Shown: piece after piece, positions 18,476 to 27,491 of the stretch
Position numbering within the stretch: the first letter of the stretch is position 1
How the letters are laid out: each line of letters begins with the position of its first letter
Assembly: GCA_905234995.1 (NCBI GenBank)
Contig: CAJOJV010000014.1
Coordinates: 1 to 40,352, forward strand
DNA length: 40,352 nt
Source: an uncultured Eubacterium sp.
Lineage (GTDB): Bacteria; Bacillota; Clostridia; Oscillospirales; Acutalibacteraceae
Reading direction: 5' to 3'
Translations under genes and position numbers: made by a program
Notes under the pieces: model-generated
Told to the model about the DNA's origin: nothing
The model's input: the letters and a program-made list of their open reading frames with translations, nothing else
Databases searched by the model: none

Positions 18476-18509
18476 AAAAAAGAACTTCGGACGCCCGAAG
18501 TTCTTTTTT
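18474..18509. terminator. Bidirectional intrinsic terminator
   Basis: Perfect stem AAAGAACTTCGG (18479-18490) / CCGAAGTTCTTT (18495-18506) with a 4-nt loop, A-run on the left and T-run on the right. It sits between two convergent genes and should end both the polysaccharide operon and the PfkB gene. Confidence 0.93.
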
Positions 18510-18510
18510 A

Positions 18511-19428
18511 TCAGATATTATTTTCATTAATAATGCTAAGCATTTTGTTGATTTCCTCTGCCGTGCCGAGCCCCGTGCTGAAGGCGGTTGCCGCAGCGCA
18601 CGCAGTGCCGAGCTTTAGCGCAGACTGCATATTTTCCGTTTGCAGAAAGCCCGCAATGAAGCCCGCAAGCATTGAATCGCCGCAGCCCGTTGAGCTGACA
18701 AGCTTATCGCTGAGCGCTCCGATATTGAAAAAATCGCCGTTTTCACAAACGAGAAGCGCGCCCTTATCGCCGAGGGAAACGAGGACGTTTTGCGCGCCCA
18801 TTTGCTGCAGCCTTTTAGCATATTCTGCAGCTTCATAGCCGGTCTTTATTTTTGCGCCGAAAAGCTCTCCGAGCTCATTTTCATTAGGCTTAACAAGAAA
18901 CGGGTGCTCGGAAAGGCTGTTTAAAAGCAGCTCGCCCGAGGCATCGACGATGCAGATAACTCCCCTGCCCGAAAGCATTTTCAGGATTTTTCCGTAAGCA
19001 TCGCTGCCGAGGGACGGCGGCACGTTGCCTGCAAGGAAAAGTATATCCCCCTCCTCCGGAGCTGCAAGCTTTTCATAAAGGCGTTCCATATCCGCAGGCG
19101 TTATTTCTGCGCCGCGGGCGTTGAAATCAAGCTCCCTGTCCGCTCGGATTTTAACGTTAATGCGCGTTTCGCCCTGCGGCAATTCAAGCAAATCCGATGC
19201 AATACCGCTTTCATCAAGCAGCGCTTGCAGCTTTTCGCCCGTGAAGCCCGCCTTGAAGCCGAGCGCAGTGCTCTGCACGCCGAGCTCTGAAAGAACCGCG
19301 GAAATATTCAACCCCTTGCCGCCGAAGCGCATTTCCTCCGCCGTGGTGCGGTTTATATTATCAAATTTTATCTCCTCCGCGCTGATGATATAATCCAGCG
19401 AGGGATTTAAGGTTACGGTATAAATCAT
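18511..19428 (-). CDS. fruK: PfkB-family sugar kinase, 1-phosphofructokinase/tagatose-6-phosphate kinase type
   Basis: 305 residues. MIYTVTLNPSLDYII, FGGKGLNISAVLSELG and the ATP-site KPNENELGELFG plus STGCGDSMLAGF (the catalytic Asp follows Gly) are the signatures of the FruK/LacC branch of PfkB kinases. The reaction is phosphorylation of fructose-1-phosphate or a similar sugar phosphate. Its ATG is separated from the GH51 stop by one base, so translation is probably coupled. No PTS fructose gene or DeoR regulator accompanies it, so the substrate may differ from fructose-1-phosphate; the symbol is by family only. It shares the terminator with the polysaccharide operon. Confidence 0.85.
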   Translation of the reverse strand: MIYTVTLNPSLDYIISAEEIKFDNINRTTAEEMRFGGKGLNISAVLSELGVQSTALGFKAGFTGEKLQALLDESGIASDLLELPQGETRINVKIRADRELDFNARGAEITPADMERLYEKLAAPEEGDILFLAGNVPPSLGSDAYGKILKMLSGRGVICIVDASGELLLNSLSEHPFLVKPNENELGELFGAKIKTGYEAAEYAKRLQQMGAQNVLVSLGDKGALLVCENGDFFNIGALSDKLVSSTGCGDSMLAGFIAGFLQTENMQSALKLGTACAAATAFSTGLGTAEEINKMLSIINENNI

Positions 19429-19429
19429 A

Positions 19430-20926
<1,497 letters not shown>

Positions 20927-20933
20927 TTAACAC

Positions 20934-20962
20934 CCAAAAAAGGGTGGAATAAATCCGCCCTT
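20934..20962 (-). terminator. Intergenic terminator/attenuator between transporter and GH51 genes
   Basis: Read on the minus strand, AAGGGCGGA and TCCACCCTT form a stem (one internal mismatch) with a 5-nt loop, followed by six T. It lies 9 bases after the transporter stop and before the GH51 start, so it probably lowers expression of the downstream genes without ending the operon. Confidence 0.65.
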
Positions 20963-20971
20963 ATTATTTGA

Positions 20972-22408
20972 TTATTTTTCTCTTCTTGCTGCAAGCTCTG
21001 CGGAAATCTTTGCTTTCTTTTCGCCGCAAATGTCATACTTAAGCATCGGGAAAATTGAAAGCAGGGCAAGTATGCCGGGAAGCGCAGTATATGCAAAGAA
21101 GATAATATCCTTATTGCAGTTTGAGAAATCCTGAGCGTTGAGCGCCTCATAATAACCCGAAGCGCCGACGAACACAAGGCCGACAGCCATTCCGAGTGCA
21201 AGGCAAACCTTAATCGTGAGAGTAAGGATTGAATAGCACGCGCCCTCATTTCTCTTGCCCGTTTCATACTCGTATGCGTCAACGCAATCGGCGGTCATAA
21301 TCATAGGCATAAGCGTTACCGCGCCGAACTGAAGACCGATGAGGAACAGCGAAGCATAGAACAGCACCGTGAGCACGATATTCTTCGGATTCTGGAACCA
21401 GAAGTGGCCCACTGCAAATGAGAATAAGGAAGCCGCAAAGCCATAAACGGAAAGCAGGATATACGCCTTCTTTTCATTGAGCTTTTTAATCAGGAACGGG
21501 CAGAGAGCCATACTTATCATTGAGCCGACTGCGGTTACGATGCCGAGAACGACAACGAGATTCTGCGATCCAAGGATAATCGTTGCAGCCTGAACCTGAA
21601 TGCCCATTGCCATCTGCCTGCCGAAGCCGAGGAAATAAGAAATGATAACAAGCATAAAGGGCTTATTTGATTTCAGCGCGGCAAACATTTCCTTAAAGCC
21701 GACCGTTTCGCTTGACGCGTTTGTTACTCTTTCCTTATTGATAAGCGGGATGAGCGCAAAGAGCGCGCAACCGAAGATTGCGGTAAGAATACCGACGAAT
21801 AAAAATTCAGTTGAAATCATCGGGGCATCCTGCTCGCCCTTTTTAACGAGAACCTTTGAGCCCTCAGGCACGATAAGGCAAACGATGGGAACGATTACCG
21901 CACAGGCGGAGAAGCCGACCTGCTTGAAGGTGTTTGAAATTGAAACGACATTTGTGCGCTCCGTCGGATTAGGAGTGAGCGCAGCGGCAATGCCCTGTGA
22001 CGGAACATCGCCCATAGTCATAGCGATTGACCAGATAAGGCTTACGATGAAAATCCACACATAAAGCCCGATTCCCTTAAACGGAACCTTGACGAAAATA
22101 ATCGCAGTTGAAATAAGCAGCGGAGCAAGCGAATAAACAATCATTGATTTAAACTTGCCAAGCTTACTTTTTGAACGGTCAATAAGATTTCCTACGACGG
22201 GGTCTGCCGCAGCGGAAACGATTTTTGCAACCAGAATTAAGATTGCAACGATGATAACGTTAGCATTCAGAATTGAACCCGAGAACTCTGCCTGATAGGT
22301 GAAAAGCAGACCTACTACTGCCTGAAATCCGAAAAGGCCGAGGGAATAAGCCGCGATTTCCTTGAAATTCAGATGCTTCTGAGTTGAAATATCTGTTGGA
22401 TTAGACAT
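20972..22408 (-). CDS. GPH-family (MelB-like) sugar:cation symporter
   Basis: 478 residues with about twelve hydrophobic segments. AAADPVVGNLIDRSKSKLGKFK is the typical GPH motif containing the cation/sugar-linked Asp residues, and the late MIMTADCVDAYEYETGKRNEGACYS is the second family hallmark. GPH symporters import glycosides, pentosides or hexuronides; beside GH51 it likely brings in arabinosides or xylosides. GGGAGG lies 8 nt before the ATG. Gap of 63 bases to the SDR gene contains a small hairpin. Confidence 0.92.
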   Translation of the reverse strand: MSNPTDISTQKHLNFKEIAAYSLGLFGFQAVVGLLFTYQAEFSGSILNANVIIVAILILVAKIVSAAADPVVGNLIDRSKSKLGKFKSMIVYSLAPLLISTAIIFVKVPFKGIGLYVWIFIVSLIWSIAMTMGDVPSQGIAAALTPNPTERTNVVSISNTFKQVGFSACAVIVPIVCLIVPEGSKVLVKKGEQDAPMISTEFLFVGILTAIFGCALFALIPLINKERVTNASSETVGFKEMFAALKSNKPFMLVIISYFLGFGRQMAMGIQVQAATIILGSQNLVVVLGIVTAVGSMISMALCPFLIKKLNEKKAYILLSVYGFAASLFSFAVGHFWFQNPKNIVLTVLFYASLFLIGLQFGAVTLMPMIMTADCVDAYEYETGKRNEGACYSILTLTIKVCLALGMAVGLVFVGASGYYEALNAQDFSNCNKDIIFFAYTALPGILALLSIFPMLKYDICGEKKAKISAELAARREK

Positions 22409-22437
22409 AAATTTTCCTCCCTGAAAAAACGGAAAAC

Positions 22438-22461
22438 AGCGAAACGGAAATCCGCTTCGCT
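22438..22461 (-). terminator. Small hairpin between SDR and transporter genes
   Basis: AGCGAA and TTCGCT arms with a partly pairing interior (GCGGA/TCCGT on the minus strand), then GTTTTCCGTTTTTTC. It may be a weak attenuator or RNA-stability hairpin. Confidence 0.4.
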
Positions 22462-22471
22462 ATAATTCCTA

Positions 22472-23308
22472 TTAATCTCTGAAAACGTCGGCAAACAAAT
22501 CAATGTTTGCAGCCTTCATAACCGCGCTGAACATACGCGAGCCGTTAACGGGCAGAAGCTTGCCGAAAACGCTCATAGCGTGTGCGTCCAAGCCGTGCAC
22601 CTGAAGCGCCTGCTTTCTTTCAATGCCGAACATAATCAGCTTAACCATCAGATCACAATCGGTTGAAATCATATCCATAACCTTCTGACCCTTACCGCCG
22701 TCATTCTTCTGGTCACGGAAAATATCGGTTTTGGTGAAGCCCGGGCAAACGAGGCCAACGTACATCTTGCCCCTGAATTCCTCACGCAGGGATTCCGTGA
22801 AGCCCTTGAGCGCAGCCTTTGAAGCGGAATACATAGTCGTGCCCGCAAGGCTCATCAAAGCGGCAGAGGAATCAATATTAATAATTGCAGGAGAGCTGCT
22901 CTTTAAAAGCATGGGCAGCATTGCCTTTGTTGAATAAACGCAGGAATAGAAATTGATGTTAATTGCCCTTTCAATTTCATCCATATCATAGCGGTCAAAG
23001 CGCTTGAATTTCGGGAGAATGCCGGCATTATTAACGAGAACATCAACCTGAACGCCTTCTGCCTTAAGCTCTTCAACGAAGTTATCCCAATTCTCTTTCT
23101 TGGAAACGTCAAAAAGCTTATAGGAAAACTGCTCTGCATAAGTGGGACCGAGCTCCTCAATAAACTTAAGCATTTTCGGCTCGCTTCTGGCAACGCCGAT
23201 AACACGGCAGCCGTGCTTTTTGATAAGGGTTGCGGCAATACCTGCACCCATACCGCCGGAAGCGCCCGTTACAACGCAGGTTTTTCCGCTTAACCAACAA
23301 TTAGACAT
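22472..23308 (-). CDS. Short-chain dehydrogenase/reductase (SDR)
   Basis: 278 residues. VVTGASGGMGAGIA is the NAD(P) Rossmann motif, followed by NNAG and the catalytic YSASK with the Ser in INIDSSAAL. The ATG at 23308 is chosen because AAGGGG sits 8 nt upstream, whereas a longer ATG version would include that site. First gene of the arabinoside operon, behind a good promoter. Substrate unknown: the operon context suggests a sugar or polyol oxidation/reduction (inference); SDRs of this shape also act on steroids and lipids. The C-terminal region is not diagnostic. Confidence 0.85.
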   Translation of the reverse strand: MSNCWLSGKTCVVTGASGGMGAGIAATLIKKHGCRVIGVARSEPKMLKFIEELGPTYAEQFSYKLFDVSKKENWDNFVEELKAEGVQVDVLVNNAGILPKFKRFDRYDMDEIERAININFYSCVYSTKAMLPMLLKSSSPAIINIDSSAALMSLAGTTMYSASKAALKGFTESLREEFRGKMYVGLVCPGFTKTDIFRDQKNDGGKGQKVMDMISTDCDLMVKLIMFGIERKQALQVHGLDAHAMSVFGKLLPVNGSRMFSAVMKAANIDLFADVFRD

Positions 23309-23344
23309 AATTAAACCCCTTTTCATAAGTTATTTAACGCAAAT

Positions 23345-23373
23345 ATTATACTAAATAATATTAAGATTTACAA
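23345..23373 (-). promoter_or_regulatory. Promoter of the SDR-GPH-GH51-PfkB operon
   Basis: On the minus strand TTGTAA (23373-23368), 17-nt spacer, TATAAT (23350-23345). Transcription would start near 23338, about 30 nt before the SDR start codon. Confidence 0.75.
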
Positions 23374-23378
23374 TATAA

Positions 23379-23394
23379 TTATCAATATTGATAA
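23379..23394. promoter_or_regulatory. Perfect 16-bp palindrome TTATCAATATTGATAA, probable operator
   Basis: Lies directly upstream of the -35 box of the operon promoter, centred about 48 bases upstream of the predicted start, a position typical of activators. It does not match cre or a clean Fur box. The regulator is not encoded in the window. Confidence 0.55.
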
Positions 23395-23400
23395 ATTTTT

Positions 23401-23967
23401 TTAACATTTGATGCGCTTTCTCAGCGCCATGCAAAGCGCAGATGCGGCTGATATTTTAATCAAATCCGGAATAACAAAGGGCAATACACACATTGAAAGC
23501 GCGCCGCCGATTGTGATTGCCTCTGCTTTCTTTGTGTAAAGCACGACGAACCACGCCGTGCCGAATGCATAGCAAACTGCAATTCCGAGCAGCATAAAAA
23601 CGGCATAAACCCAGAGCTTTTTGCCGATGATATCCACCGCAAGACCAACGATTAACGCAGTGAAAAGGAAGCCGATAATATAGCCGCCCGTTACTCCGAA
23701 CAGCACGCCCGCGCCCGCATTGAAGCCCGAGAAAACGGGCACGCCGATAAGCCCGAGCAGGATATAAACCGTAACTGCAAGAGCGCCCCTTTTTGCTCCG
23801 AGCAGCCCCGCGGCAACGCAAACGCCGAGGGTTTGCAGAGTTATCGGCACGGCGCCGACGGGAAGCTGTATCCACGAGCACACGGCAATAATTGCCGCAA
23901 AAATTCCGATATAAGCCAAATCAAGCGTTTTCAGCTTTTTATTTTTCTTTTTTGCTTTTTCTTCCAT
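23401..23967 (-). CDS. bioY: BioY, biotin ECF transporter substrate-binding membrane protein
   Basis: 188 residues, usual length for BioY, with about six hydrophobic segments. Diagnostic stretches are PVGAVPITLQTLGVCVAAGLLG, AGVLFGVTGGYIIGFLF and the Lys-rich C-terminal end. The ATG at 23967 has GAGGT about 8 nt upstream; a longer ATG version at 24003 has none. The S component binds biotin and docks with the shared EcfA/T energizing unit, not present in this window. It is a stand-alone gene with its own promoter and a probable BirA operator. No clear terminator follows, so some readthrough into the SDR operon is possible. Confidence 0.93.
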   Translation of the reverse strand: MEEKAKKKNKKLKTLDLAYIGIFAAIIAVCSWIQLPVGAVPITLQTLGVCVAAGLLGAKRGALAVTVYILLGLIGVPVFSGFNAGAGVLFGVTGGYIIGFLFTALIVGLAVDIIGKKLWVYAVFMLLGIAVCYAFGTAWFVVLYTKKAEAITIGGALSMCVLPFVIPDLIKISAASALCMALRKRIKC

Positions 23968-23988
23968 AGCCTTTACCTCACATAAAAG

Positions 23989-24017
23989 AGAATAATTCAG
24001 CAAAATTAAATTGTCAA
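23989..24017 (-). promoter_or_regulatory. bioY promoter
   Basis: On the minus strand, -35 TTGACA (24017-24012), 17-nt spacer, -10 TATTCT (23994-23989). The -35 box is inside the BirA-like operator half-site. Confidence 0.78.
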
Positions 24018-24042
24018 CTTTTTTGTTTTTTAAGGTTTACAA
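24011..24042. promoter_or_regulatory. Probable BirA operator for biotin-dependent repression of bioY
   Basis: On the minus strand, TTGTAAACC, 14-nt spacer, AGTTGACAA; this resembles the bipartite BirA consensus TTGTNAACC-N14/15-GGTTNACAA. The second half coincides with the -35 box of bioY, as expected for repression by biotinyl-AMP-bound BirA. Confidence 0.75.
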
Positions 24043-24062
24043 TTCAGCAAAGCGTTTTGCAG

Positions 24063-24091
24063 TTGATAAAACGCCGCCGATATGCTATTAT
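24063..24091 (+). promoter_or_regulatory. Promoter of the PHP-histidine kinase-regulator operon
   Basis: TTGATA (24063-24068), 17-nt spacer, TATTAT (24086-24091). Divergent from bioY; the BirA-like operator lies about 20 bases upstream of this -35, so an effect on this promoter is possible but not required. Confidence 0.65.
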
Positions 24092-24121
24092 TAATTAGCT
24101 ACAAACTTACGGAGGCGGCAA

Positions 24122-25105
24122 ATGGCTGAAAGAAAATGGTTTAAGGGTGACACGCATCTGCACACCCTGAACAGTGACGGAGTGCTGACCAAGGGACAGC
24201 TTGTTGAGCGCTGCAAGGGGCTTGGACTTGATTTCATTATGATAACGGACCACAATTATAACTCTGTTGAGCAAAGCTATTACGACGGCGAGCTGCTTAT
24301 AATTCAAGGGCAGGAAATAACGGGCGAAAACGGGCATGTGAACATATGGGGCGCCAAGGTGCCCGCAGAGCCGCCCTATGATTTAAGCGGCAAGGCGGAA
24401 TACATAAGCATTATTAACGCCTGCCGTGAAGCGGGCGCAACCGTTTCGCTCAATCACCCGTTTTGCTCCAATTGCGGCTTCAGGTTTGATATTGATGATG
24501 TTCCCTGCGACTGCGTTGAGCTTTGGAACACCGTTCAGCACACGGACAATATGTTTAACCGCGATTGGTGGGAAAGGCAGCTGCTAAGCGGCAGGCGCAT
24601 AAGCGCAATCGGCGGCAGCGATTACCACAGAAACTATGCGGGGCTGGATATTCTTGCGCATCCGACCACCTTCGTTTATGCGGAGGAATGCACTCCTGAG
24701 GCAATTTTGGCGGCTATGCGCGAGGGCAGATGCTTTGTTACAAATTCGCCGCGCTCAACTCAGATTGAGCTGACCTGCGGCAGCGCAACAATCGGCGAAA
24801 GCCTGCCGTTTAAACAGGGGCTTGAGGCTGAAATAACGCTTAGCCGCCTGCTGCCGCTGCACACCGTTACCGTTTATAATAACGATAAAATCGTTTTCAG
24901 CAAGAAATATTACAGGGGCGCCAATTCACTGCGCATTTATTGCCCCGTTAAGGAGAAGGGCTTTTTGCGCGCCGAGGTTACCTACGAATTTAAAGGCGCG
25001 CTGAAAAGCGCTTATGCCCTTGCGGAAAAGAAATTCCTCGGCAGCAACAAAACCACGCTGCCGCCGTTTATAAGAGCGTTCACAAATCCCATTTGGATTG
25101 AATAG
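24122..25105 (+). CDS. PHP-domain metallohydrolase, CehA/McbA family
   Basis: 327 residues. Metal ligands of the PHP fold are visible: GDTHLHTLNSDG (HxH), MITDHNY, NHPFCSNCGF and GGSDYHRNYAGL. The family contains phosphoesterases and other hydrolases using two or three metals; the substrate is unknown. No signal peptide, so cytoplasmic. The C-terminal 90 residues (EITLSRLLPLHTVTVYNNDKI) form a beta-rich domain as in other CehA-like proteins. GGAGG lies 8 nt before the ATG. The histidine kinase gene follows after 9 bases, implying co-transcription. Confidence 0.88.
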   Translation: MAERKWFKGDTHLHTLNSDGVLTKGQLVERCKGLGLDFIMITDHNYNSVEQSYYDGELLIIQGQEITGENGHVNIWGAKVPAEPPYDLSGKAEYISIINACREAGATVSLNHPFCSNCGFRFDIDDVPCDCVELWNTVQHTDNMFNRDWWERQLLSGRRISAIGGSDYHRNYAGLDILAHPTTFVYAEECTPEAILAAMREGRCFVTNSPRSTQIELTCGSATIGESLPFKQGLEAEITLSRLLPLHTVTVYNNDKIVFSKKYYRGANSLRIYCPVKEKGFLRAEVTYEFKGALKSAYALAEKKFLGSNKTTLPPFIRAFTNPIWIE

Positions 25106-25114
25106 AGAGCACAT

Positions 25115-26641
25115 ATGAAAAAAAGAAAGATTAATAAGGACACTATTCCCGAAAGAACCAAAAGCTTTAAAATCAGCACGAGGATAACGCTTGCCTCTGT
25201 GCTTGGCATCGTTATTCCCATTTTGGTTATTGCCGTGCTTTCAACCGTATTTATTAATTCAGCCAAGAAGGATTACATTCCCTCCACCGTGAGCACTAAA
25301 ACTTACGGGCTGATTAACCAGCTTCAGTGGAACAGCACGATAAGCAGCATTGCGGACTGCCTTGCTTCGGATGACGCTGAGAAGAAGCTTGAAGACATAA
25401 AAAACATCGCCGCGCCGCTTGAGGACAGGGGCACGCTGATTTATATTGAGGAGAATTCCGCCCCGTATTATCAGACCGCGGCAGACGGAACCGCGCTTGA
25501 CGCCGCCGGCAGAATTACTCCGCTTAACACGGACGAAAACAGCTATTACTACAGCGATTCCGGCATCGCCTTCGTTACCCACGCGCAAAGCAACGGCACC
25601 GATTATCTGATTGTGATTTTCAATCCCGATTATAACGTGCCGAACGCCGTGCCTGCTTATGAAAGCATTGAGCGTTCGCTTACTGCAAAGCTGATTGCGG
25701 TTCTTATTGTCTTTGTGCTTTTATTCATCATCGCAATCGTTGTGGTTTCCCTTATCACTTCAAAAACGATCGTTGACCCCATCAACAAAATTGCAAGGGG
25801 CGCAAATGAAATTGCGAAGGGAAATCTTGACTACGAAATCCAATATCAATCCAAAAACGAGCTCGGCCAGCTTGCCGAAAGCTTTGACTATATGAGGAAG
25901 CGGCTTAAGCGCTCGCTGCTTGATAAAAACGAGGCAACCCAGCAGCAAAAGGAAATGGTTGCTGGAATTGCCCACGATTTAAGAACGCCGCTGACCTCCG
26001 TTAAGGGATATATGGAGGGACTGCGGGACGGCATTGCGGACACGCCCGAAAAGCAGAAGCGATACCTTAAAACCATATACGCCTCCACCTGCGATATGGA
26101 AAAAATGCTTGACGACCTGCTGACGGTTTCCAAGCTTGAGCTCGGCACGATTGAGCTACACAGGGAAAGGGTTTCCGTTTCCGATTTCAAGGGATTTGCA
26201 ACGCAAATCGGAATGGAGCTTTTGCTTGACGATTTTGATTTTGAGCTTGCCGATAATTCCAAAACCAACCCCGCGCTTTACGTTGACACAGACCGCTTTT
26301 CAAGGGTTATTGACAACATTATTTCCAACAGCGTTAAATACAGGCGCGAGGGCGTTAAGGGCAAAATCTGCCTTTCAATTTCCGAATACGAGCACAGCAT
26401 TATTTTTGAGGTTGCGGACAACGGAATGGGCGTTGAGCCCGAAAGCCTGCCGAGGATTTTTGACACGCTTTACCGCGCGGACAAGGCGCGCACCAACGTT
26501 TCGGACGGCAGCGGGCTCGGGCTTTCCGTTTGCAAGCAGCTTGTTGAGCTGCACGGCGGAATGATTTGGGCGCAGAACAATTCAATGGGCGGGCTTTCAA
26601 TTTTTATTTCCCTGCCGAAATACGAAGAAATCGAGGAATAA
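25115..26641 (+). CDS. Membrane sensor histidine kinase (HAMP-HisKA-HATPase)
   Basis: 508 residues. TM1 at about 24-50 (ITLASVLGIVIPILVIAVLS), an external sensor segment of about 150 residues, TM2 near 190-215 (LIAVLIVFVLLFIIAIVVVS), a HAMP domain (DPINKIARGANEIAKGNL), then the HisKA H-box MVAGIAHDLRTPLTSVKGY with His287, and ATPase boxes N (IDNIISNSVKY), G1 (VADNGMGV), F and G2 (SDGSGLGLSVCKQL). Full length. It would phosphorylate the regulator encoded 3 bases downstream. The ligand is unknown; the neighbouring lipoprotein may be part of the sensed or regulated system (inference). Confidence 0.95.
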   Translation: MKKRKINKDTIPERTKSFKISTRITLASVLGIVIPILVIAVLSTVFINSAKKDYIPSTVSTKTYGLINQLQWNSTISSIADCLASDDAEKKLEDIKNIAAPLEDRGTLIYIEENSAPYYQTAADGTALDAAGRITPLNTDENSYYYSDSGIAFVTHAQSNGTDYLIVIFNPDYNVPNAVPAYESIERSLTAKLIAVLIVFVLLFIIAIVVVSLITSKTIVDPINKIARGANEIAKGNLDYEIQYQSKNELGQLAESFDYMRKRLKRSLLDKNEATQQQKEMVAGIAHDLRTPLTSVKGYMEGLRDGIADTPEKQKRYLKTIYASTCDMEKMLDDLLTVSKLELGTIELHRERVSVSDFKGFATQIGMELLLDDFDFELADNSKTNPALYVDTDRFSRVIDNIISNSVKYRREGVKGKICLSISEYEHSIIFEVADNGMGVEPESLPRIFDTLYRADKARTNVSDGSGLGLSVCKQLVELHGGMIWAQNNSMGGLSIFISLPKYEEIEE

Positions 26642-26644
26642 ACG

Positions 26645-27340
26645 ATGAAAAGAATACTTGTTGTTGAGGATGATATCAACATCCAGACCCTTGAAAAGGA
26701 TTATCTTGAGGCAAATAATTTTTCTGTGCAGACCGCGTCTGACGGCAAGGAGGGCTTAGCGCTTGCGCTGAGCGAGGATTTTGATTTAATCCTGCTTGAT
26801 ATTATGCTGCCCGAGCTTGACGGGCTTGAAATCTGCCGCCGCGTGCGCGAGCACAAGGATATTCCCATTCTGCTCGTCAGCGCAAAGAAGGAGGACCTTG
26901 ATAAAATCAAGGGGCTCGGCTTCGGCGCGGATGATTACATCGTTAAGCCGTTTTCCCCGAGTGAGCTTGTTGCAAGGGTTATTGCGCACATCAGCAGATA
27001 TCAGCGCCTCACTGCCAAGGAGCCGCACAGGAAATCCGTTCCGCTCGTTGAAATTGACAGCCTGAGGCTTGACGGCGATTCGCGCCGCGCCTTCGTCAAC
27101 GAGCATGAGCTGCTTTTAACGAACAAGGAATTTGATTTGCTTTACTACCTTGCCTCCAGCCCGAACACGGTTTTCAGCAAGGAAAAGCTTTTCAGCGAAA
27201 TCTGGCAGTATGACTCAATCGGCGAAACCTCCACCGTTACGGTGCACGTTAACCGAATTCGCGATAAGCTTAAGGAAATTGACCCCGCGCTCGATTATAT
27301 TCACACCGTTTGGGGCAAGGGATACAGATTTAATAAGTAA
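26645..27340 (+). CDS. OmpR/PhoB-type response regulator
   Basis: 231 residues. Receiver domain with acidic pocket D9/D10, phospho-acceptor D52 in LLDIMLPELDG and conserved K101 in YIVKPF; then a winged-helix DNA-binding domain (LLTNKEFDLLYYLASSPNTVFSKEKL, TVTVHVNRIRDKL, HTVWGKGYRF). GAGG is spaced 8 nt before the ATG and overlaps the end of the kinase gene. It likely acts on the direct-repeat promoter at 27393-27426. Confidence 0.95.
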   Translation: MKRILVVEDDINIQTLEKDYLEANNFSVQTASDGKEGLALALSEDFDLILLDIMLPELDGLEICRRVREHKDIPILLVSAKKEDLDKIKGLGFGADDYIVKPFSPSELVARVIAHISRYQRLTAKEPHRKSVPLVEIDSLRLDGDSRRAFVNEHELLLTNKEFDLLYYLASSPNTVFSKEKLFSEIWQYDSIGETSTVTVHVNRIRDKLKEIDPALDYIHTVWGKGYRFNK

Positions 27341-27346
27341 GATAAT

Positions 27347-27376
27347 AAAGCAGTGGTGCGCCACTGCTTTTTGTTT
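27347..27376 (+). terminator. Intrinsic terminator after the response regulator gene
   Basis: Perfect 10-bp stem AAAGCAGTGG (27347-27356) / CCACTGCTTT (27361-27370) with TGCG loop and a T-rich tail. It separates the two-component operon from the next gene. Confidence 0.88.
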
Positions 27377-27392
27377 TGAAAAAATATTTGTT

Positions 27393-27426
27393 TTTTAAAG
27401 TTCATTTTAAGTTTCCGGATTATAGT
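27393..27426 (+). promoter_or_regulatory. Candidate OmpR-type activated promoter for the downstream lipoprotein gene
   Basis: Two direct repeats, TTTTAAAGTTCA (27393-27404) and TTTTAAGTTTCC (27405-27416), are in 12-bp phase, followed 4 bases later by TATAGT (27421-27426). No -35 consensus exists at 17 bp. Tandem repeats replacing the -35 box are typical of PhoB/OmpR activation. The first gene downstream begins at 27492 with AAGGAG. The regulator assignment is inference from position. Confidence 0.55.
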
Positions 27427-27491
27427 GTGGTTGAAAAGAAAGAGGCGCACCTCACAAAAATAACAAAAACCATTCAAGGAGTTAATACAAA

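Noticed and set aside
18511-19428. Ribokinase or adenosine kinase
   Set aside because: LNPSLDYI and GGKGLNISAVL place it in the 1-phosphofructokinase/tagatose-6-phosphate kinase branch.
23379-23394. Fur box
   Set aside because: The TGATAAT-like part is only partial and the fully symmetric unit has a different core; no iron genes are close.
24122-25105. CpsB/YwqE tyrosine phosphatase partner of the BY-kinase
   Set aside because: It has a PHP fold but of the CehA/McbA type with a beta-rich C-terminal domain, and it lies in another operon.
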